This document shows positions 1-5,029 of a stretch of 25,278 nucleotides of DNA, in pieces; position 1 is the first letter of the stretch; every line of letters begins with the position of its first letter. The DNA lies in assembly GCA_046497225.1 (NCBI GenBank), contig JAWOGA010000007.1, positions 1 through 25,278 of the forward strand, written 5' to 3'. The stretch comes from JAXHLG01 sp046497225. GTDB lineage: Bacteria > Patescibacteriota > Minisyncoccia > Moranbacterales > DUUL01. Under the pieces are notes generated by a model. The model did not search any database, was not told the DNA's origin, and saw only the letters and a list, made by a program, of their open reading frames with translations. The position numbers and the translations under genes were made by a program.

Positions 1-103
1 GGCCCAGCGGCTGGCCGAAGTGCATCTCGGAGAACAGCATCACCGTCCCCGCGCCGAACAGGAACGAGGCGATCATGCCGCCGATACCCACCAGCGTGCC
101 GGT
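1..103 (-). other. GC-rich foreign contig end with partial open frame
   Basis: The first roughly 103 bases are strongly GC-rich, while everything after about position 104 is AT-rich. On the minus strand one frame is open through the whole stretch and reads as a hydrophobic, glycine-rich piece (TGTLVGIGGMIASFLFGAG, then TVMLFSEMHFGQPLG), like part of a membrane protein from a high-GC organism. The change is abrupt and lies 15 bases from the end of the neighbouring acetyltransferase gene. The simplest reading is an assembly chimera or a read-end contaminant; recent transfer is less likely. I do not recognise the protein family. Confidence 0.6.
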
Positions 104-117
104 TTAGAAAAGGGTCT

Positions 118-567
118 TTACTTCTTAAATGATCCATCTAATATTTTATCAATCCATACACAATTTATTCCCTTATTAAAATCATTATTAAGAAAAAATT
201 TAACTGCAACCTTGTTATCTATTTCAGTAAAAGAACAAACATATTTACAACCTAATTCTTTCAATTTATCAAGCAAAGCACCTAAAAGCAACTTCCCAAT
301 TTCTCTGCCTCTGAAATTAGAATCTATAAAAATATTTTCGATAATTGCCTTTTTGAAAGAAGGATTATAATTTGCGATAACAAATCCGATTACTTGTTTG
401 TTCTCTTTTGCAACAAGAATAGGATTATTTTTACTATTGATACAATCAATTAAAACATCCTTTGACCAAAAAGTTACAACTTCATCGCTAACCTGGAATT
501 CATTTACCGAATTTCCTAATTTGATAATTGCATCAATGTCTTTTAATGTTGCATCTTTAATATCCAT
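118..567 (-). CDS. GNAT-family N-acetyltransferase
   Basis: This 149-residue protein has the size and layout of a single-domain GNAT enzyme, which moves an acetyl group from acetyl-CoA to an amine. The acetyl-CoA pyrophosphate-binding loop is visible at about residues 86-91 (RGREIG) followed by a helix (KLLLGALLDKLKELG), after the beta-strand IIENIFID; a late strand and YVCSFTEID..VKFF match the C-terminal half of the fold. The substrate cannot be read from sequence. Its start lies 13 bases past the stop of the membrane-protein gene at 581-943, on the same strand, so the two are probably co-transcribed. The gene ends only 15 bases from the GC-rich contig end. Confidence 0.8.
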   Translation of the reverse strand: MDIKDATLKDIDAIIKLGNSVNEFQVSDEVVTFWSKDVLIDCINSKNNPILVAKENKQVIGFVIANYNPSFKKAIIENIFIDSNFRGREIGKLLLGALLDKLKELGCKYVCSFTEIDNKVAVKFFLNNDFNKGINCVWIDKILDGSFKK

Positions 568-580
568 ATATTTTAATAAA

Positions 581-943
581 TTATTTATGCTTGTGTTTAT
601 ATCCTTTTATTTCATACCTGGTGGCAACATAATCTATAATAACTCCATAAACAATCCCTGCCATAAAACCAATAACATCTCTAAATTCAGTTGCAAGATA
701 AAACGAGCCGCTGATTATAAATCCAAAAAACAATCCGCGCAACAAAATATTTTTAGTATTATTTTTAATTTTATAGTATGGCGCCAAACCAATCACTAAA
801 CCCATAACAACCCTATTAACCCACGTAGCCAATATAAATAATTCATTTCCTATAAAACCAACCCTAAAGCTTACTCCGATTATGCAGAAAATTCCCAGGA
901 TTGCTCCTGTGATGGTGGTTATAATCAATCTCCTTTTATACAT
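581..943 (-). CDS. small multi-pass membrane protein, function unknown
   Basis: A protein of 120 residues from the ATG at 943 (130 if read from an upstream ATG at 973). I prefer the inner start because MYKRRL places a positive cluster just before the first hydrophobic helix (LIITTITGAILGIFCIIGV). About four membrane segments follow, with basic ends (KHKHK at the C-terminus), suggesting an integral inner-membrane protein. I see no catalytic motif and do not recognise the family. It lies upstream of, and 13 bases from, the GNAT gene on the same strand, so they probably form a two-gene unit. No clear ribosome binding site precedes either possible start. Confidence 0.6.
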   Translation of the reverse strand: MYKRRLIITTITGAILGIFCIIGVSFRVGFIGNELFILATWVNRVVMGLVIGLAPYYKIKNNTKNILLRGLFFGFIISGSFYLATEFRDVIGFMAGIVYGVIIDYVATRYEIKGYKHKHK

Positions 944-1125
944 ATTAATATTTTTAAAAATCATGATACACAAATATATTTTTATAAACCTATATCAAAG
1001 CTATCACAACAAAAATATTTCCTTTTAAGACCTGGAAATAATATAAAACTGGTCCTTGTCATACTTTTTTTATTTATTTCCTACAATGTTTAGGCATCAC
1101 TTGGGGTGCGAAGTATTTGGGTGGA

Positions 1126-1142
1126 GAAGTCTACAAGACTTC
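1126..1142. repeat. short inverted repeat GAAGTC/GACTTC
   Basis: GAAGTC (1126-1131) and GACTTC (1137-1142) can form a six-pair hairpin with a five-base loop. A longer nested repeat follows at 1178-1214. Both lie downstream of the isochorismatase gene on the minus strand, so they may help end or stabilise its transcript, but no T-tract follows on that strand. Confidence 0.35.
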
Positions 1143-1177
1143 GTAACCTCATATCCCTTGTTATATTCCCCGAAGGG

Positions 1178-1214
1178 CTGAAATTTAGTGCAACGTCCCG
1201 AAGGGAAATTTCAG
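1178..1214. repeat. nested inverted repeat, possible transcript-end hairpin
   Basis: CTGAAATTT (1178-1186) and AAATTTCAG (1206-1214) are perfect nine-base inverted repeats around a 19-base loop, and the loop itself contains a small CCCGAAGGG hairpin. The structure sits a few bases beyond the 3' end of the isochorismatase gene (minus strand). It could be a transcript-end structure, although it lacks the T-run of a classic terminator. Confidence 0.4.
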
Positions 1215-1218
1215 AGTA

Positions 1219-1749
1219 TTATTTTTGCCCCGTTCTATCCAATAACTCATTCAAATTTATGAACTCAATTTCTTCTCTAGTTGCTTTCAAATCTTTGATT
1301 GTAAAATTGTGAGTTTCTTCATCAAAAGCCTGACAACAGTCTTTAATGACTGTAATTTCAAAATTTCTATCATAAGCATCTTGAGCCAAACTTCTCACAC
1401 ACAAATTTGTCAAAATTCCGCAGATAACTATTTCATCAATTCCCTCAAGATGCTTTTCTAAATCAGTTTGATAGAATGGACTAATTTTATTTTTCTCAAC
1501 AATCACGTCAGAGTCTTGCTTATTGATCTCATCAATTATTTCGACATTTTCCGAATTGGGAGCAAATTCTTCATTGGAATCTTTTTCGACGTGCTTAGTG
1601 AAGATTATTTTGTAATTATTTTTTCTGCAAAAATCTAAAAGTTTGTTGGTCTTCTCGATTAACTCGGAAACATCTCCAACAAAATAATCTGAACTTTTAT
1701 CAGTCCATTCTTTTTCAAAATCTACAAGTATAAGAACTTTTGGTGTCAT
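1219..1749 (-). CDS. isochorismatase-family cysteine hydrolase
   Basis: This 176-residue protein fits the isochorismatase-like hydrolase fold, whose members cleave amide, ester or vinyl-ether bonds (nicotinamidase, isochorismatase, N-carbamoyl amidases). The three catalytic positions are visible: Asp10 after strand VLILVD, a Lys near 86 in the stretch DVIVEKNKISPF, and Cys117 in GILTNLCVRS, where the LTN segment carries the usual cis-peptide before the nucleophile. The overall length is typical. No metal-binding histidine cluster of true nicotinamidases (DxxxxFxxGxL..H) is obvious, so I leave the substrate open. The gene stands alone between repeats and the recombinase promoter region, and no strong ribosome binding site is seen. 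Confidence 0.85.
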   Translation of the reverse strand: MTPKVLILVDFEKEWTDKSSDYFVGDVSELIEKTNKLLDFCRKNNYKIIFTKHVEKDSNEEFAPNSENVEIIDEINKQDSDVIVEKNKISPFYQTDLEKHLEGIDEIVICGILTNLCVRSLAQDAYDRNFEITVIKDCCQAFDEETHNFTIKDLKATREEIEFINLNELLDRTGQK

Positions 1750-1826
1750 AATATTAAAATTAAATTTGAATTTTTAAATAATTATCGGTCAAGGGGCAAA
1801 AATAATATTGAATATAACTCGTTTTT

Positions 1827-1905
1827 ATGCGAAATTAATTTCGTTAATAATAATAAATTGACATAAAATGCGAAATTAATTAAAATTAGATTAAATTAAT
1901 CTCGC
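1827..1905. repeat. repeat cluster upstream of the recombinase
   Basis: A 14-base word, ATGCGAAATTAATT, occurs at 1827-1840 and again at 1868-1881. The first copy extends into a perfect palindrome, CGAAATTAATTTCG, at 1830-1843. A third, inverted and one-mismatch copy of the arm (ATTAATCTCGC) lies at 1895-1905, facing the second copy (GCGAAATTAAT, 1870-1880) across 14 bases. Paired arms around a short centre next to a tyrosine recombinase gene fit either a recombination site or an operator; the sequence alone cannot decide. Confidence 0.6.
1858..1886 (+). promoter_or_regulatory. sigma70-type promoter of the recombinase gene
   Basis: TTGACA at 1858-1863 and TAAAAT at 1881-1886 are separated by 17 bases, a good match to a housekeeping promoter. 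Transcription would start about 30 bases before the recombinase ATG. The second copy of the upstream repeat arm fills most of the spacer (1868-1880), so a protein bound there would block the promoter. Confidence 0.5.
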
Positions 1906-1923
1906 TTATATTGACATTTTACT

Positions 1924-2736
1924 ATGAATGATTATTTGAAGCAAGCGGATAAACTGATGATGTTAAGAAGTTATTCGATGAAAACACGAAAAGCTTATTT
2001 GTATTATATTGAACAATATTTAAATTATTCCCGAAAAAAGGGATTAAAAGATAGAAATGAAGCAGTTGAATGTTTTTTGATGGAAAAGTTTGAAAGCAAT
2101 AAATCGTCCCAGACAGTCAACTTGGCATTAAATTCTATTAAATTTTTTTACAAGGAGGTTTTACAAGACGAGAAGAAAATCGACTTGAAATTTGCCAAGC
2201 GAAGCAGTAAGCTGCCTGTTGTCTTAACAAGAACGGAGATTGAAAAAATTTTGGATAATATTAAAAATGACAAGTATTATTTGGCAATTTCTCTTGCTTA
2301 TGGAAGCGGGTTGCGGATTAGCGAAATTCAAAATTTGAAGGTTGAAGATTTGGATTTGGATAGCTTGACAATCCATATCAAAAGCGCAAAAGGCCGGAAA
2401 GATAGAATAACTATTTTGCCAAAGAAATTAGTCGGCGAGCTTCAAAATTTAATGATGAGAAAAAATAAGGGCGATCATGTGTTCGCTTCCAATAGAGGAG
2501 GCAAACTTTCCGTGAGGTCTTTCCAGTTGATTTTCTCCAAGGCGCTTAAAAAATCGGGAGTAAAGAAAGACGCTTCATTTCATTCACTTCGCCACAGCTT
2601 CGCTACGCATTTGCTAGAAAACGGGGTTGATGTAAGATATGTACAAGAAATGCTGGGACATCAAAACATTAGAACAACCCAAGTTTATACCAAGGTGACT
2701 AATCCGAAATTAAAGAACATAAGGAGTCCGCTATGA
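1924..2736 (+). CDS. tyrosine recombinase (XerC/XerD/XerA-like integrase)
   Basis: A 270-residue, complete tyrosine recombinase, which cuts and rejoins DNA at paired sites through a 3'-phosphotyrosine link. The N-terminal SAM-like core-binding domain covers about residues 1-85 and the catalytic domain about 98-265. All catalytic residues appear: Arg131 (YGSGLRISE), a Lys near 156 (SAKGRKDR), His220 and Arg223 (HSLRHSFATHLLE), His246 (LGHQNIRTTQ) and the nucleophile Tyr255. The C-terminus KNIRSPL is shared with many stand-alone archaeal and bacterial integrases. The ATG at 1924 is the first in frame. Its TGA overlaps the ATG of a lepA remnant (ATGA). It could be a solitary chromosome-dimer recombinase or the integrase of a decayed element; the flanking repeats and pseudogene favour some mobile history. 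Confidence 0.92.
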   Translation: MNDYLKQADKLMMLRSYSMKTRKAYLYYIEQYLNYSRKKGLKDRNEAVECFLMEKFESNKSSQTVNLALNSIKFFYKEVLQDEKKIDLKFAKRSSKLPVVLTRTEIEKILDNIKNDKYYLAISLAYGSGLRISEIQNLKVEDLDLDSLTIHIKSAKGRKDRITILPKKLVGELQNLMMRKNKGDHVFASNRGGKLSVRSFQLIFSKALKKSGVKKDASFHSLRHSFATHLLENGVDVRYVQEMLGHQNIRTTQVYTKVTNPKLKNIRSPL

Positions 2737-2930
2737 TAAAATCAAAAAATATCCGCAATTTTGCAATTTTGGCACATATAGATCATGGGAAGTTGACGCT
2801 GGCGGATCGGATGCTGGAGATAACCAAGACCATTGAAGGCCGGAAGATGGAGGACTAGCTTTTGGATACCATGGATCTCGAAAGAGGGCGAGGGATAATG
2901 ATTAAGCTGCAGCCGGTGACGATGCGTTTT
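2733..2930 (+). pseudogene. lepA: lepA (EF-4) 5' fragment, broken
   Basis: Translation from the ATG at 2733 gives an unmistakable start of LepA, the back-translocating GTPase: KNIRNFAILAHIDHGKLT, then TLADRMLEI, and after an in-frame TAG (2856-2858) LLDTMDLERGRGI. Intact LepA has about 600 residues; here homology stops near residue 66. The P-loop reads HGKLT in place of HGKST, the switch region reads LERGRG for LERERG and GIMIK for GITIK, so several fixed positions are lost. The ATG overlaps the stop of the recombinase, and the 3' end runs into a low-complexity AAATTCAAA stretch. It is a relic, or a copy of the 5' end made by recombination; a functional lepA must be elsewhere if the cell has one. 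Confidence 0.88.
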
Positions 2931-2959
2931 GAATTTCAAATTCAAAATTCAAATCTCAA

Positions 2960-2965
2960 AGGAGG
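2960..2965 (+). promoter_or_regulatory. near-perfect Shine-Dalgarno site
   Basis: AAAGGAGGTGAT at 2958-2969 is complementary to the whole anti-SD tail of bacterial 16S rRNA, with AGGAGG six bases before the ATG at 2972. It fixes this start. Nearly all other genes in the window have only A/T-rich sequence before the start, so this is a strong outlier. Confidence 0.85.
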
Positions 2966-2971
2966 TGATAC

Positions 2972-3304
2972 ATGAAAGAGAAGGAGTTCTTTAATAAAGA
3001 GTTTAATGAAGAAGGCGCTCTAGAAATTTTCACTTCAAGAGATGCGGAGGTATTTAGGGTTTTTCTGGAGTACATCCGCAATAACAAAATGGTAGGCGTA
3101 AAGGACTTGATCAAGCTTCGTAAAAATGTTCCTTGCAAATATCATGTGACGGAAATTTTGTCTAAAATGGTGGAGGTTGGGTTGATTTCCAAGGGTACTG
3201 AAATTAGCAGTGTTTATCCTGGGGCGGATTTCAACCAAAGCGTTTTTTATGAATTAACCAAAGAAGGAGCGGATTTTTTTCAATGTCTTTTAGTGGACGT
3301 GTGA
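2972..3304 (+). CDS. hypothetical protein, 110 aa, possible winged-helix fold
   Basis: I do not recognise this family. It is a soluble 110-residue protein without signal peptide or membrane segment. The middle, VFRVFLEYIRNNKMVGVKDL followed by a helix containing VTEILSKMVEVGLISKG, and the end FYELTKEGADFFQCLL, resembles the helix-helix-wing order of small MarR/PadR-like winged-helix DNA-binding proteins: a helix, a helix-turn-helix, and a strand ending in LTKEG. That is a shape argument only. The start is set by a perfect Shine-Dalgarno sequence. It lies between the lepA relic and a terminator-like hairpin at 3313-3342, so it may be a monocistronic unit. If it binds DNA, the recombinase repeats are an obvious candidate target. 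Confidence 0.7.
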   Translation: MKEKEFFNKEFNEEGALEIFTSRDAEVFRVFLEYIRNNKMVGVKDLIKLRKNVPCKYHVTEILSKMVEVGLISKGTEISSVYPGADFNQSVFYELTKEGADFFQCLLVDV

Positions 3305-3312
3305 ACAGCAGC

Positions 3313-3342
3313 AAAAGTCGGCAAAATCTATTGTCGGCTTTT
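3313..3342 (+). terminator. terminator-like hairpin after the 110-aa gene
   Basis: AAAAGTCGGC (3313-3322) and GTCGGCTTTT (3333-3342) pair over ten positions with two G-T wobbles around a ten-base loop, and the 3' arm ends in a T-run. It begins nine bases after the stop of the 110-residue gene. A related GCCGGC hairpin follows the next unknown gene. Confidence 0.6.
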
Positions 3343-3365
3343 AACTTTAAAGAAAAAAGGAGGTA

Positions 3366-3419
3366 ATGTTTTTATTCAATAATAAGTTGAGTTTAAAAAA
3401 GAACCCCTGGGTTATTTGA
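3366..3419 (+). CDS. possible 17-codon leader peptide
   Basis: A short frame MFLFNNKLSLKKNPWVI follows AAAAGGAGG at 3355-3363. The spacing from AGGAGG to the ATG is only two bases, which is tight, so translation is uncertain. It lies in a 320-base gap before the 178-residue gene and just ahead of a structured region (3445-3493) and a hairpin with a T-run (3508-3532). That order is the order of an attenuator leader. The peptide could instead be chance, and the SD may serve nothing. Confidence 0.3.
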   Translation: MFLFNNKLSLKKNPWVI

Positions 3420-3444
3420 GTGAGTTTAATGTACAGGCTAAAAA

Positions 3445-3493
3445 CCACTGGAAGAGCCAATAGGGCGCTTGTTATTATCTTTTGAACCAGTGG
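3445..3493 (+). ncRNA. candidate structured 5' leader element
   Basis: CCACTGG (3445-3451) pairs perfectly with CCAGTGG (3487-3493). Directly inside, AAGAGCC (3452-3458) and GGCGCTT (3464-3470) form a second stem with one mismatch and a five-base loop, stacked on the outer one. CCAGTG (3487-3492) is also complementary to CACTGG (3494-3499), offering an alternative pairing. With the hairpin at 3508-3532 downstream, this looks like a regulatory leader for the gene at 3625. I do not recognise a known riboswitch class. Confidence 0.4.
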
Positions 3494-3507
3494 CACTGGA
3501 TAAGATT

Positions 3508-3532
3508 AAACCAAACTTGCTTGGTTTTTTAT
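3508..3532 (+). terminator. hairpin with T-run inside the leader
   Basis: AAACCAA (3508-3514) and TTGGTTT (3521-3527) form a seven-pair stem with a six-base loop, continuing into TTTATT. It lies about 93 bases before the ATG of the 178-residue gene and is positioned as an attenuator or as the end of a short leader transcript. Confidence 0.5.
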
Positions 3533-3624
3533 TGCCTGCAATTAACTTTTGTGATAGCGTGAGTTTCCAAAGAAGATGTTCGTTGAAAATTTTTTGACCA
3601 ATTTTAGCAAGCGAGGAGGGTGCT

Positions 3625-4161
3625 ATGGAAATTTTTCGTGAAACTTTGGCTCGGATTTGGTCGGAATGCCGAAGGGAGCAATTGGATTTATCTCTCTTGA
3701 AGAGTCTTTTGAGGAAAGCTGGAAATGAGATAATCTCTCTGTCTAGCAAAAAGGAACTGAAATTTTTTTTGCTGGCTTTAGCCGAAGTCAATGAACTGGT
3801 TGATCATTTCTCGGGTAATATCGAATATATCACGGAAGAATATCTGGAACTTGTAAAAGAAATTATACTGCTCCATAAGATTGCGTGCAATTATATGGAG
3901 TTGGTGAGGAGGGTTTACACTCCAAGCGAAATCGAAAAAGCTTTCTGTGAAATTTTTATTCAGAGCCGAAACAAAGAAATAGAAAAAAGCGATGATCGAG
4001 TGCTGGTTGAATTTGCTATTGAAGATTTTAAGAGCTTGGAGGCCAAGGAATATTTTTTTATGAAAAATTTTAGAACGGAGATTAACCGAGCTTTTCAAAA
4101 GGAAGTGCTTGATCCCGCCTTGGGAAGCGAAGAAGGATGGGAAATCGGCAAAAAAATGTAA
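3625..4161 (+). CDS. hypothetical protein, 178 aa, all-helical
   Basis: I do not recognise this family. The protein is soluble, charged and almost entirely predicted helical (for example LDLSLLKSLLRKAG, LKFFLLALAEVNELVDHF, YLELVKEIILLHKIA), with no signal peptide, membrane segment or recognisable catalytic motif. It ends in ALGSEEGWEIGKKM. The start is fixed by GAGGAGGG five to six bases upstream of the ATG, again a strong Shine-Dalgarno sequence that most neighbours lack. A structured leader precedes it and hairpins follow it (4184-4219 and 4283-4325), so it is probably transcribed alone or with the leader. Proximity to the recombinase suggests it is accessory cargo, but no function can be assigned. 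Confidence 0.7.
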   Translation: MEIFRETLARIWSECRREQLDLSLLKSLLRKAGNEIISLSSKKELKFFLLALAEVNELVDHFSGNIEYITEEYLELVKEIILLHKIACNYMELVRRVYTPSEIEKAFCEIFIQSRNKEIEKSDDRVLVEFAIEDFKSLEAKEYFFMKNFRTEINRAFQKEVLDPALGSEEGWEIGKKM

Positions 4162-4183
4162 GCAGAGAAAAAATATTCTAACC

Positions 4184-4219
4184 GAAGTCCGACTTTAGCA
4201 AAGGTCGAAATCGAACTTC
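4184..4219 (+). ncRNA. stem-loop after the 178-aa gene
   Basis: An inner hairpin, CGACTTT (4190-4196) against AAAGGTCG (4200-4207, one bulged G), is enclosed by GAAGT (4184-4188) and ACTTC (4215-4219). No T-run follows directly, so this is a structured 3' region and not a simple terminator. It lies 23 bases after the gene's stop codon. Confidence 0.35.
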
Positions 4220-4282
4220 CGGCTATTTGGTATTTGTTTTGAATCAAGACAGTCTGGGCTAAAATTTTTGAAAAATATTCAA

Positions 4283-4325
4283 AAAAGGCCGGCGGGTTAA
4301 TTCCTACAGCCGGCTTTTCTTTTTA
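4283..4325 (+). terminator. intrinsic terminator before the atp region
   Basis: GCCGGC at 4288-4293 and 4309-4314 form a GC-rich stem flanked by A-rich and T-rich arms (AAAAG left, CTTTTCTTTTT right) with a 15-base loop. It is a good rho-independent terminator for the accessory genes and separates them from the ATP synthase operon. Confidence 0.8.
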
Positions 4326-4670
4326 GTTTAGTACTTCGCGGCCACGATGATGGCCACGATGATGGCCATGAGATGGAAATAGTGGTAGAGTAAATATATG
4401 AGCCCTAGAAAGGTAATTGGTTATTTGTTATTGGCGGTTGGGCTGGTCCGATGGTTATTTGAAATTAGTTAGTTATATTCGTTAGTGAGAGTGAAATTAA
4501 GAAATTACTGTCCGGAGGGCGATCACGCTTTGGGTAGCGAAATTGGTAAATTTATAGAGCGGGCCGGATACCCGCTCCAGCGAAAAAGATTGCGAAAGTT
4601 TTATTGGGTAATTGAGTTATACGATTGAAATTGAAGTTGTATAAGTTGGCAATTTTTAATTGAAAAAATT
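4326..4670 (+). other. gene-poor stretch with tandem repeat, tiny ORFs and a GC-rich hairpin
   Basis: This 345-base stretch has no conventional gene. It holds a 12-base tandem repeat GCCACGATGATG (4341-4352, 4353-4364, with a third partial copy from 4365), a 24-codon frame with one hydrophobic segment (4398-4472, MSPRKVIGYLLLAVGLVRWL), a 47-codon GTG frame (4485-4628) and a strong hairpin GAGCGGG/CCCGCTC with loop CCGGATA (4557-4577). It must contain the promoter of the atp operon, but I cannot point to a convincing -35/-10 pair. Confidence 0.5.
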
Positions 4671-4913
4671 ATGAAAAAAAATAGCGAGTGGGCAAAAAAC
4701 CTAGTGCTGTTTTATAAATTATCCGGTTGGATTGTTTTTCCTGTGCTGTTGGCAATCTTTGTTGGCAAGTGGCTGGATGATAAGTATGAAAAAGAACCGT
4801 GGCTTTTCTTGACGAGTGTTGGAATTGCGTTTATAATAACTTGTGTTGGAATTGTCAGGGAAGCTTTGAAAGCTATTAAAGACATTGAAGAAAACAATAA
4901 AAACAATAAGTAG
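4671..4913 (+). CDS. atpZ: ATP synthase accessory protein AtpZ/AtpI family
   Basis: An 80-residue protein with two hydrophobic helices (about 13-35, SGWIVFPVLLAIFVGKWLDD, and 44-62, LFLTSVGIAFIITCVGIV) joined by a short charged loop and ending in an acidic/basic tail. This is the pattern of the small ATPase_gene1 (AtpZ/AtpQ) proteins encoded first in many F-type ATP synthase operons; GKWLDDKY between the helices is the family signature. Family members are linked to c-ring assembly and in some species to magnesium uptake. Its place immediately before atpB supports the call. No Shine-Dalgarno sequence precedes the ATG; the sequence before it is A/T only. Confidence 0.8.
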   Translation: MKKNSEWAKNLVLFYKLSGWIVFPVLLAIFVGKWLDDKYEKEPWLFLTSVGIAFIITCVGIVREALKAIKDIEENNKNNK

Positions 4914-4938
4914 TTCGGAAGCATTCAGTGTAATGTAT

Positions 4939-4972
4939 TGGTTTTGTTTTGTTGTTTTCTGTTTTGTTTTGT
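4939..4972 (+). repeat. low-complexity (GTTTT)n stretch
   Basis: Between atpZ and atpB lies a G/T-only run built of GTTTT units. It is unlike the A/T-rich spacers of the rest of the operon. On the mRNA it would be an unstructured U-rich leader before atpB. Confidence 0.6.
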
Positions 4973-5029
4973 GATAGTGATGTTGTTTGTTTGGATTGAA
5001 AATAATTAAAATTTATTTAATATAATTTG

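Noticed and set aside
1858..1916. Second TTGACA at 1911-1916 as the recombinase -35 box
   Set aside because: It lies only eight bases before the ATG, so no -10 could follow in the right place; the pair at 1858/1881 fits better.
3438..3791. Minus-strand frame of 117 residues across the leader and the 178-residue gene
   Set aside because: It overlaps a gene with a strong Shine-Dalgarno start and a structured leader, and shows no family features.
4524..4577. Possible tRNA-like sequence (GCGAAATTGGTAAA and GAGCGGG/CCCGCTC)
   Set aside because: The first part resembles a D-arm, but no TTCGA-type T-arm or acceptor pairing follows, and the seven-pair stem is too long for an anticodon arm.
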